From: Lewinellaceae bacterium
Lineage (GTDB): Bacteria > Bacteroidota > Bacteroidia > Chitinophagales > Saprospiraceae
NCBI GenBank assembly: GCA_016713985.1
Contig: JADJOD010000021.1
Location: 90,889-154,888, forward strand
Length of the DNA: 64,000 nt
Direction of reading: 5' to 3'
A program made the position numbers and the translations under genes. The notes below the pieces were generated by a model. The model did not search any database. It saw nothing but the letters and a program-made list of their open reading frames with translations, and was not told where the DNA came from. Shown here piece after piece: positions 39,383 through 47,424 of this stretch. Position 1 is the stretch's first letter, and every line of letters begins with the position of its first letter.

Positions 39383-40513
39383 ATGTCCAGCCAAATCCAG
39401 TTAAACAGCATCGAAGAGGCCATAGCCGATATCCGCGCCGGAAAAGTCATTATTGTTGTTGACGACGAGGATCGTGAAAATGAAGGCGACTTTATCTGCG
39501 CCGCCGAAACGATTACACCCGACATCATCAACTTCATGGCGACGCACGGGCGAGGACTCATTTGTACACCCATTGAAGAAAAGCGGGCCGACGAGCTTGG
39601 GCTCGACCTGATGGTGGGCACCAATACGGCGCTGCACGAAACAGCGTTTACCGTTTCGATCGATCTGATCGGGCACGGATGCAGCACCGGAATCAGTGCC
39701 TACGACCGCGCCACGGGCATCCGCCACCTGACCAATCCGGCGGCAAAAGCCAGCGATTTTGCGCGTCCGGGGCATATTTTCCCTTTACGCGCCAAAACCG
39801 GCGGTGTACTGCGCCGGACCGGCCATACCGAAGCCGCGGTTGACTTGGCCCAGTTGGCCGGTCTTTACCCGACGGGTGTACTTGTGGAAATATTGAACGA
39901 AGACGGTTCCATGGCCCGGCTGCCACAATTGATCGAAGTTGCGAAAAAATTTGACCTCAAAATCATTTCCATCGACGACCTGGTGGCGTACCGGATGCGT
40001 ACCGAGCGCCTGATCAAAAAGGAGATGGAAACCACGATGCGGACCATTTACGGCGATTTTGACGCGGTCGTTTTTACGGATATTTCGAGCGGCGACACCC
40101 ATTTGGTACTGAAAAAAGGGCAGTGGACAAAAGACGAGCCGGTGCTTGTACGGGTCCATTCCTGGTCCGAAACGGGGGGCATTTTGGGCAACCTGCTCGC
40201 CGATTATGGCACTCAGATACAAACCGCCCTGCAAAAAATTGCGGAAGAAGGCAACGGCGCTTTTGTGTACCTGCGCCAGGCCGACAAATCCAACCTCTTG
40301 TCCCGCCTGAAAATCTACAAACAATTTATGGATGACGGAGAACCCGAAAAATTCGAACTGCATACCAGTATGGGTAAAAAAGATTTTGGGGTAGGCGCGC
40401 AAATACTCCGGGAACTGGATATCAGCAAAATCCGCCTGCTGACCAATCACCCCCGGCCCCGGACAGGTTTTATCGGGTACGGGCTTGAAATTGTGGAAAA
40501 TATTCAATTGTAA
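39383..40513 (+). CDS. ribBA: 3,4-dihydroxy-2-butanone 4-phosphate synthase with degenerate GTP cyclohydrolase II domain
   Basis: The 376-residue protein has an intact RibB domain (1 to about 205): VVDDEDRENEGDF, ATHGRGLICTP, PGHIFPLRA and HTEAAVDL. This domain makes the four-carbon riboflavin precursor from ribulose 5-phosphate. The C-terminal RibA-like domain keeps KDFGVGAQILRELDISKIRL and GYGLEIVE. The zinc-site segment that normally reads HSECLTGDxxxSxRCDCG is HSWSETGGILGNLLADYG (about residues 259-276), so all three cysteines are missing. Cyclohydrolase II activity is therefore doubtful. The next gene, menG/ubiE, starts 62 bp downstream. Confidence 0.93.
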   Translation: MSSQIQLNSIEEAIADIRAGKVIIVVDDEDRENEGDFICAAETITPDIINFMATHGRGLICTPIEEKRADELGLDLMVGTNTALHETAFTVSIDLIGHGCSTGISAYDRATGIRHLTNPAAKASDFARPGHIFPLRAKTGGVLRRTGHTEAAVDLAQLAGLYPTGVLVEILNEDGSMARLPQLIEVAKKFDLKIISIDDLVAYRMRTERLIKKEMETTMRTIYGDFDAVVFTDISSGDTHLVLKKGQWTKDEPVLVRVHSWSETGGILGNLLADYGTQIQTALQKIAEEGNGAFVYLRQADKSNLLSRLKIYKQFMDDGEPEKFELHTSMGKKDFGVGAQILRELDISKIRLLTNHPRPRTGFIGYGLEIVENIQL

Positions 40514-40574
40514 GGAACAGGTTGCCGCAGACATCCAACCCCGGAACCTATTTTTGCACCAAGACAATACAGGA

Positions 40575-41309
40575 ATGGAAGACAAACCGATGGTCACACC
40601 TTACGGAACGGGCGAAGGCAAAAAAGCCGAAGTGGAACGTATGTTCGATAAAATCGCCCCCCGATACGACTTGCTCAACCGGGTTTTGTCGCTGGGCATC
40701 GACGTGCAGTGGCGTAAAAAAGCGCTTGCATACCTGAAAAACGATCATCCGCAGACGTTGCTGGATGTGGCTACCGGCACGGCGGATGTGGCGCTGATGG
40801 CCGCTAAAACCCTGAGCCCTGCCAGCATTACCGGTATAGATATTGCCAATCAAATGCTCGATCTGGGGCGAATAAAGATTAAAAACCAGGGTCTGGAATC
40901 CGTGATTACCCTGGAAACCGGCGACAGCGAAAATCTTCGTTTTGCCGACTGGTCGTTCGATGCGGTGACGGTGGCATTCGGGGTAAGAAACTTTGAAAAC
41001 CTCGAAAAAGGCCTTGCTGAAATGCACCGTGTACTGCGCACCGGGGGCCGTGTGGTGATACTGGAATTTTCAAAACCCAATATTTTCCCCTTTAAACAAC
41101 TGTACAACACCTACTTCAAATACGTTTTGCCCCTGATCGGACGTTTAACCAGCCGTGATGTACGCGCATACACCTATTTGTTCGAAAGTGTGCAAACTTT
41201 CCCGGAAGGCCAGGACTTTTTAAACATCTTATCTAAAATCGGCTACCAAAACCCGACATGCGAACGCTTAACGTTTGGAATATGCTCAATTTACTCCGCA
41301 ACAAAATAA
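40575..41309 (+). CDS. ubiE: Demethylmenaquinone/ubiquinone C-methyltransferase
   Basis: The 244-residue SAM-dependent methyltransferase catalyses the last step of menaquinone synthesis; in Bacteroidota, which use menaquinone, menG is an equivalent name. The SAM motif is LLDVATGTADVAL. The family signatures MFDKIAPRYDLLNRVLSLGID and VAFGVRNFENLEKGLAEMHR are present. It lies directly upstream of porT, with only 17 bp between, a gene order widely conserved in Bacteroidota. Confidence 0.96.
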   Translation: MEDKPMVTPYGTGEGKKAEVERMFDKIAPRYDLLNRVLSLGIDVQWRKKALAYLKNDHPQTLLDVATGTADVALMAAKTLSPASITGIDIANQMLDLGRIKIKNQGLESVITLETGDSENLRFADWSFDAVTVAFGVRNFENLEKGLAEMHRVLRTGGRVVILEFSKPNIFPFKQLYNTYFKYVLPLIGRLTSRDVRAYTYLFESVQTFPEGQDFLNILSKIGYQNPTCERLTFGICSIYSATK

Positions 41310-41326
41310 CCCGGTCGTCTCAAACC

Positions 41327-42064
41327 ATGAATCTCCAACAGGTCGCCGGGCGCCCGGTACAATTGCTTTTATGCACCATTTTGGCCGCACTCTGCTTTTT
41401 GCCGGCAGTAAACGCCCAGTTCAACCAGGGCAAAAACCTGAACTACCGCGATTTTCAAAGCAAAAACTATTATTTCGGCATTACCCTGGGTTACAACCAG
41501 AGCGACTTTAAAATTTACCATTCCAAGGATTTTATCCTGAGCGATTCCTTTGCCCGCGCCGAATCGGTGACCGGGCCCGGTTTCAATCTGGGTATCGTCT
41601 CCAACCTGCGGGTGGGTGAATATTTCGACCTCCGGTTTTTGCCAACCCTGTCGTTTGTGGAGCGCAATATCCGCTACATCACACCGGGTGAAAGCGGCCG
41701 TATTTTTCAACGACCCATCGAGTCCGTTCTGGTGGAACTCCCCTTTCATGTGCGTTACAAATCAGCCACTTATCACGATTTCCGGCTGTTTGTGATTGCC
41801 GGTGTCAAATATTCTTTCGACGTGGCGAGCGACTCCCGCACCCGGCAGGCTGCGGGGATCGTCAAGATCGCACCCACCGATTTTCAACTGGAATACGGCG
41901 CAGGGATACAGTTTTTCTTCCCGTATTTTATTTTTTCACCGGAATTCAAAATATCGCAGGGCATGAACAACGTGCTGATATTCAACGACCGGCTCGAACA
42001 AAGCAACGTGTTGGAAAAGGTATTGAGCCGGACGTTTACGATATCGCTGCATTTTGAAGGCTGA
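41327..42064 (+). CDS. porT: PorT-type T9SS outer-membrane protein
   Basis: The 245-residue protein has a signal peptide ending near LPAVNAQ and an outer-membrane beta-barrel with aromatic-ended strands (NYYFGITLGYNQSDFKIY, FNLGIVSNLRVGEYFDLRF), ending FTISLHFEG. Sequence character, length and position after ubiE match PorT/SprT, a component of the type IX secretion system needed to export sorting-domain proteins. ATG 41327 is preferred; starts at 41282 or 41258 would overlap ubiE. This is the only T9SS machinery gene in the window. Confidence 0.85.
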   Translation: MNLQQVAGRPVQLLLCTILAALCFLPAVNAQFNQGKNLNYRDFQSKNYYFGITLGYNQSDFKIYHSKDFILSDSFARAESVTGPGFNLGIVSNLRVGEYFDLRFLPTLSFVERNIRYITPGESGRIFQRPIESVLVELPFHVRYKSATYHDFRLFVIAGVKYSFDVASDSRTRQAAGIVKIAPTDFQLEYGAGIQFFFPYFIFSPEFKISQGMNNVLIFNDRLEQSNVLEKVLSRTFTISLHFEG

Positions 42065-42079
42065 TTCAGACGGACGTTG

Positions 42080-42111
42080 ATTGCCCAACCCAAAAATCAT
42101 TGCTAATTTTG
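42080..42111 (+). promoter_or_regulatory. Strong promoter with -7 box against the dnaG start codon
   Basis: ATTG (42080-42083), a 20-bp spacer and an exact TAATTTTG box (42104-42111) match the Bacteroidota consensus. ATG 42116 begins only 5 bp after the box, so transcription should start at or very near the A of the start codon. Confidence 0.65.
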
Positions 42112-42115
42112 AAGC

Positions 42116-44088
42116 ATGATTCCTCCGAAACAGGTACAGGAGATTCTCGACGCAGTTCGTATAGAAGACGTTGTGCAAGAATTTGTTACGCTGCGAAAGC
42201 GCGGCGTAAACATGATCGGCCTGTGCCCTTTTCACGGTGAAAAAACGCCCTCGTTCAACGTCAGCCCGGCGCGGAATATCTTCAAGTGTTTCGGCTGTGG
42301 AAAAGGCGGCGACGCGGTAACTTTCCTGCGCGAACACGAGAACCTGACTTATGTGGAGGCGCTGCGTTGGCTGGCCCGCAAGTACGGCATTGATATTCAG
42401 GAAGTTGAACGCTCGCCGGAACAGGTGGCAGAACTCCAGTTGGCCGATTCGCTCTATATCGTCAACGATTTTGCACTGCAACATTTTCAGGATCAACTGT
42501 TTAATACGGATGAAGGTAAATCCGTCGCCTTGTCTTATTTTAAACAACGCGGTTTGCGCGAAGACACCATCCGGGCTTTCGGGCTCGGCTATGCGCCGGA
42601 ACAACGCGACCTGCTCGTGCGCCGCGCCAAAGCCACGGGTCACAACAACGACCTGATCCGGAAAGTTGGTTTGAGCAACCAGGACGGCACCCGTGATTTT
42701 TTCCGCGGGCGTGTCATGTTTGCCATACACAATTTGTCGGGTAAAGTGGCCGCATTTGCCGGGCGCACCATGTCGTCCGACAAAACGATTCCCAAGTACA
42801 TCAACAGCCCCGAAACGGAGATTTATGTAAAAAATAAAACCCTGTACGGCGCTTTTCAGGCGAAAAAGGCCATCCGGCAACAGGATGAGTGTATCTTGGT
42901 GGAAGGCTACATGGACGTCATTTCCCTGCACCAGGCGGGCATCGAAAACGCCGTGGCTTCCAGCGGCACCTCACTGACGGAGGGGCAACTGCACCTGATC
43001 AAACGCAACACCAACAACCTGAAAATCATTTACGACGGCGATCCGGCGGTAAAGCTGCGCTGCGTGGTCTCGATCTTGCGCTTGAACAGGATATGAACGT
43101 AAAAATATGCCTCCTGCCCGACGGCCACGACCCGGATTCATACGTGCAACAGATGGGCGGCGAAGAATTTTTAAAGTTTGTTTCGGCCAATGCCAAAGAT
43201 TTTATCCTGTTCAAAGCCCAATTGTTGCTCTCGGAAACACAAGGCGACCCGATAAAAAAGGCCGGACTGGTGAAAGACATCGTGGCGAGTATTGCCAAAA
43301 TCCCGGACCCGATCAAACGCAGTGTTTATTTGAAGGAGTGCTCCTCCCTGCTCGATGTGTCCGAGCAGGCCCTGATCGGCGAATCCAATAAATTGATCAC
43401 CGGAACGATCAAAAAACGGGAGGAAAGGGTCGCCCGCCAGCCGGGTTCGGCCAGCGATTCGCCCGATGTGTCGCCGGACCCCCATTTCCCGGTTGCCGAA
43501 CCGGAATTTGCCTCACCCGGCAGGGACAAACCGATGTCGCGCGGCGATGAATTCCAGGAACGCGACATCGTACGCCTCCTGGTGCAGTACGGCAACCAGA
43601 CCCTGGAAAAAGAAGGCGTCAGCGTGGCGGAATACATTCTTTCGGATATTGAAGAATCGTTGGGCAACTTTGACAACCCGCTGTATGGCAAAATTGCCGC
43701 TCAGTGCCACGACCTTTTGGTTCAGGGCGCGGGCTTCAACCAGCATTATTTCCTGCAACATGAAATGCAGGAAATCAGGGATTTGACCATCGATCTGCTC
43801 ACCGAAAAAGACAGCATGTCGCCGAACTGGGTGGATATGTGGAATTTTCCCCTGCAAAATCAGCCGATGCCCGACCTCAATTTTGATACGGATATGAAGC
43901 AGGCGCTCGAACGGTTCAAGTTGCGTAAAATACAAAAAATGTGCGAGTTAAACCTGAATCGTGTCAAAACGGCTTCCGAATCGGGCGACATGGACGCCAT
44001 GATGCGGTTCATGAAAATTCAGCAAAAACTGAATGAAACCCGCAATGAAATCGCCAGGCGGGTGGGTACGGTTGTAATGCCCAAGTAA
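42116..44088 (+). CDS. dnaG: DNA primase, frameshifted in the Toprim domain
   Basis: The enzyme synthesises RNA primers for replication. The corrected length is about 657 residues. The CHC2 zinc ribbon is GLCPFHGEKTPSFNVSPARN followed by IFKCFGCGKGGD (zinc Cys, His, Cys, Cys). The Toprim region has ILVEGYMDVISLHQAG and IIYDGDPA. The frame breaks at about 43045-43053, inside the GDPAGxKAALRG motif, and continues one frame over as KAALRGLDLALEQDMNVKIC. One or four bases appear to be missing. Because primase is essential, a consensus error is more likely than a true mutation. The C-terminal helicase-interaction region is complete to 44088. Confidence 0.93.
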
Positions 44089-44125
44089 TTCTGGTCCGCC
44101 ATTTTTTAACTGCCATTCTTCACCC

Positions 44126-45030
44126 ATGCAACTTACCATCCTCGGCAACTCTTCCGGCGGCCCGTTTCATGGGCGGCATTATACCGCACAGGTTTTACAG
44201 ACCGAAAACCACCTTTTCCTGATCGATTGCGGTGAAGGAACACAAATGCAACTGTTTTATCACAAGATCCGTTTCGATCGTTGTAATCACATCTTTATCA
44301 GTCACTTGCACGGCGATCATGTATACGGATTGCTTGGTTTGCTGACCAACTGGTGCCTGAAAAAACGGACGGAACCGCTCCACTTGTATTCGCCGCCGGG
44401 ATTGAAAGAATGGGTGGAACCAGCGCTCGTGTATGCCGTGTGGTGTTTCCTTATACCCTCGAATTTAACGAAATGGATGCCGCTTCATCCATAAAGGTGT
44501 TGGAAAACAAAGACCTGGAGGTGTGGACGATTCCATTAAATCACCGGATCGAAACCTGTGGTTGGTTGTTTCGCGAAAAAAAGAAACCCCGCAACATACG
44601 CCCGGAAAAAATCGAAACATACAACATCCATTTTTCCCTGATTCCGGGGATAAAAGCCGGCGACGACCTTGTTTTGCCGGACGGGCGGGTGATACCGAAT
44701 TCCGAACTTACCCTCGATCCTCCGGCGCCCAAATCCTACGCGTTTTGCAGCGATACGGCGCCTTCTCCGCTGGTGGCGAATCGGGTGCAAGGTGTTGACT
44801 TGCTGTATCACGAAGCCACTTTTACCAACGAGCACCTCGTGGAGGCATCTGTTTCTTTTCATTCCACCGCAGCACAGGCCGCAGAAATCGCCCGTCAGGC
44901 GGGTGTTCGCAAACTGATCATCGGGCATTTTTCGGGCAGATACGCCGATGTGGAACAACATCTCGCCGAAGCGCGGATGATTTTTTCCGAAACACAGGCG
45001 GCGGAAGAGGGCAGGGTAGTGGAAGTATAA
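44126..45030 (+). CDS. rnz: Ribonuclease Z, frameshifted
   Basis: The metallo-beta-lactamase-fold nuclease matures tRNA 3' ends. The corrected length is 301 residues. The zinc motif is ISHLHGDHVYGLLGLL in the first part. The second part has PLNHRIETCGW, FCSDTAP, LYHEATF and GHFSGRY, all RNase Z signatures. Frames switch near 44441-44443 (AVW to VFPYTLEF), so one base is missing. The first frame alone would stop at 44494 and lack the second half of the active site. It follows dnaG after 37 bp and may share its transcript. Confidence 0.92.
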
Positions 45031-45041
45031 GGCCAATCCTC

Positions 45042-45073
45042 TTGTATTTCACAAAAAAACTGCCGTACATTTG
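45042..45073 (+). promoter_or_regulatory. Promoter of the GH19-like gene
   Basis: TTG 45042-45044, a 21-bp spacer and an exact TACATTTG box (45066-45073) lie 55 bp before ATG 45129. A second exact box, TACTTTTG, sits at 45080-45087 but has no well-spaced TTG. Confidence 0.5.
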
Positions 45074-45128
45074 ACGTAATACTTTTGTTACGAGCAAGAT
45101 ATACCTGAACCATTCAAATGAAAACGTT

Positions 45129-46193
45129 ATGGCACAACTTTCAAACGGGGCATTTGCAGCCCTCCAGAAACCCCGGTTTTCAAATTCCACCCATCTGAAC
45201 GGCTTTTTTATCGGTCACACCGGAAAGGATTTTATTGACTGGTTCAACGAAAACCTGGCGGGTAAAGGCGCCTTTGCAAAACGCAGAATCAGCCCCGAGC
45301 CGGGGGAAGACATGGTGGCCGTTAAACGTGAATTCGCCGTTTTTTGGGATTCCATCCCGGTTATTTACAGGCAGGCGGACATATCGCTGTTTGATTTTGT
45401 GTCCCTCATGTGTATTTCCATCAATGAAACCGCCGGCCGTTTTCGGTCCAAAACAGAGCGGTGCGGAAAGGGGGCAAAGGACAAAAACGGCATCCGGCAC
45501 GAAGGTTTGGCCTATGCATTCGACCGTTTGCCGGGCATAAAAAAGTCGTATAACACGCTGGCCGGGAACAAAACCGCTTTTGAATGCTTTACCAACCCCG
45601 TTTTTTGTGCCGCGCACCAGGGTTTGGGTTTGTCGGATGCACTTTCAGGCGCCGCTCAACCGGATAAAATTGATCCCGTGTGGAAGGGAGAATTTTACCC
45701 TGCCGACAAATTTCCGGTTTTGGAAGACCTGGCAGAGACCGGGTTTGTCATGCAGGCTGATTTTTACAAATTTCGCGGACGGGGGCCCATCCAGATCACC
45801 GGCAGAGCGCCTTACCGCCAGATTGCGCAGTTTATTCAAAAATACGAAGGCCCGGAAGCCATACTCCGGAAATTTAAAATGCGATGGCAAAATTTGTCCG
45901 CCGACGATGCCTGCTACGCCAGCAACGATATGGATTGGGACGAAATATTCACGGTGAAACCGATTGTGGCGCTTTCCCTGCGTATTTATGCCGACCTGGC
46001 TTCCCCGGCAAAAAACATGCTGATCATGTCAAAAGAATTCGAACGTCTGAATGAAAGAACCCGCCAGGCCGGTTCCATCTGGAGCGTGGGGCGTATTATC
46101 AGCGGCAGTGAAAAATATGCCGATGAAGATTATCAGCCGCGGGTGGTTGAGATGCTGGAAAAAATTGCGGGGCAATTGAATCCGCGGATTTGA
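45129..46193 (+). CDS. GH19 chitinase/lysozyme-fold protein without signal peptide
   Basis: The 354-residue protein contains FYKFRGRGPIQITGRAPYRQ (residues 212-231), which matches the YGRGPIQLTGRxNY signature of GH19 chitinases and phage-type lysozymes. CISINETAGRF places Glu100 where GH19 has its catalytic HET glutamate. No signal peptide is seen, so if it acts on peptidoglycan it would need lysis, a special secretion route or a cytoplasmic role. It is monocistronic, with its own promoter and a bidirectional terminator. Activity is inferred only from these motifs. Confidence 0.7.
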   Translation: MAQLSNGAFAALQKPRFSNSTHLNGFFIGHTGKDFIDWFNENLAGKGAFAKRRISPEPGEDMVAVKREFAVFWDSIPVIYRQADISLFDFVSLMCISINETAGRFRSKTERCGKGAKDKNGIRHEGLAYAFDRLPGIKKSYNTLAGNKTAFECFTNPVFCAAHQGLGLSDALSGAAQPDKIDPVWKGEFYPADKFPVLEDLAETGFVMQADFYKFRGRGPIQITGRAPYRQIAQFIQKYEGPEAILRKFKMRWQNLSADDACYASNDMDWDEIFTVKPIVALSLRIYADLASPAKNMLIMSKEFERLNERTRQAGSIWSVGRIISGSEKYADEDYQPRVVEMLEKIAGQLNPRI

Positions 46194-46215
46194 GTATTCG
46201 GCAGGGATTCAAAAA

Positions 46216-46245
46216 CAAAAGGCTTCCACCAACGGAAGCCTTTTG
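46216..46245. terminator. Bidirectional terminator between the GH19-like and crp genes
   Basis: CAAAAGGCTTCC (46216-46227) pairs perfectly with GGAAGCCTTTTG (46234-46245). The A and T tracts on both sides suit both converging genes. Confidence 0.75.
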
Positions 46246-46284
46246 AACATCAAACTTGCAGCGTATTTATTTGAGTGGTGAGCG

Positions 46285-46965
46285 TCAGGCCAGTTTTTCA
46301 ATATCGCGGATCAGGATACTGTTGCGATTGAAATAGATCAGGTTCGACTTGCGCAAATCATTGAGCACGGAAGTAACGGTTTGCCGGCTTGTGCCCGTCA
46401 GATTGGCGATGTCCTGTTGGGTCAGGTGGTGTTTAAGCAGGGTTTCGTATCCAACGCGGCGGCCTTCTTTTCCGGCGGTTTCCACGAGGAATTCGATGAT
46501 ACGTTCCCGGGCATCTTTCAGGACGAGTTTTGCAAGGCGCTCTTCCACCCGCTGGAGTCGTTGAGTCAGGTGTTGGAGACAGGCGAACACAAGTCGCTGA
46601 TTTTGTTGCATCAGGAGTTGGAAATCAGCGATTTTGATCGCCAGGTATTCTACTTCGTCGTGCAGTGCCTGGGCGAATTCGCTTCGTTTGGTTTCTCCCG
46701 CCAGGGCCAGATCGCCGAACAACATTTCCGGTTGTAATATTTCTTTGATTACTTCACGGCCGTCCTGGGAAAAAGTGCCGGTTTTTACCCTGCCCCGTAT
46801 TAACAAATAGAGGTAGTCGGCAGGTTCATCGGGCATAAAGATAAACTGAAACTTGGGCGCTCGCCTGAACTGGGCAATGGCAGCCAATTGCTCCAATTCA
46901 GCTGTGGTCAGTGGGGTTAACACGGATAGTTTCCCGAGAAATTGAATCGTGTTGCTCAGTTCCAT
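46285..46965 (-). CDS. Crp/Fnr family transcriptional regulator
   Basis: The 226-residue protein has an N-terminal cyclic-nucleotide-binding-like beta-roll (about residues 20-130, with RGRVKTGTFSQDGREVI) and a C-terminal winged helix (LTQQDIANLTGTSRQTVTSV). The four N-terminal cysteines of oxygen-sensing FNR are absent, so it is not an iron-sulfur FNR. The ligand cannot be predicted. ATG 46965 is chosen; the frame is open to 47130 but that would cross the promoter. Confidence 0.92.
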   Translation of the reverse strand: MELSNTIQFLGKLSVLTPLTTAELEQLAAIAQFRRAPKFQFIFMPDEPADYLYLLIRGRVKTGTFSQDGREVIKEILQPEMLFGDLALAGETKRSEFAQALHDEVEYLAIKIADFQLLMQQNQRLVFACLQHLTQRLQRVEERLAKLVLKDARERIIEFLVETAGKEGRRVGYETLLKHHLTQQDIANLTGTSRQTVTSVLNDLRKSNLIYFNRNSILIRDIEKLA

Positions 46966-47424
46966 AGCGACGTAGTTTTTGTTAGAAAGCAGTTGTTGTT
47001 TGTTTGCGATATTCACGGAGGTTTTGTGGAGAAAAACGGCGTTAGGCTGAGGTTTGCAAAAATGAAAATAACCTGCGCCGACATTGCCTTTTCGAAGGAT
47101 GTTTGGAGCCTGATTCACTTTGCAATACAAAAGTAAGTCCGGAGGCCGTGTATAAAAAGAACATTTTATGCTGTTTGTCGGAAGTTATTCTTTCTAATTA
47201 AAATTATAAGGCTTTGACAAACAACATTTTATAATGATATATTCTTTGAAAAAGATGAAATTTTTTTTGGCATTGTTTTAGGTTCAGGTATATCTGAATG
47301 CCGTATGAGCATCTATTTTTGCTCGTCAATACTTTTTGTACCCCATTTTTTAGTCATTTTCACTCGCAGCCGGCCAATTTTATTCTCCAATCTAATTGCT
47401 TCCTCTATTGCCGAAATAATTGCC
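46966..47424. other. AT-rich divergent control region between the crp and CHU_C genes
   Basis: The 459-bp region holds a minus-strand -7 box TACTTTTG (47135-47128) for the regulator gene. It also has a perfect inverted repeat TGTTTGTC (47172-47179) / GACAAACA (47216-47223), flanked outside by two direct copies of ACATTTTAT (47161-47169 and 47224-47232). No small gene is evident. The repeats are candidate operator sites for the divergent genes. Confidence 0.5.

Noticed and set aside
39327..39383. FMN riboswitch in the ribBA leader
   Set aside because: The leader is about 50 bases; an FMN riboswitch needs well over 100 bases and several stems.
47213..47235. TTGACA and TATAAT as an E. coli-type promoter
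   Set aside because: The spacer is only 10 bp, and promoters in this genome follow the TAnnTTTG pattern.
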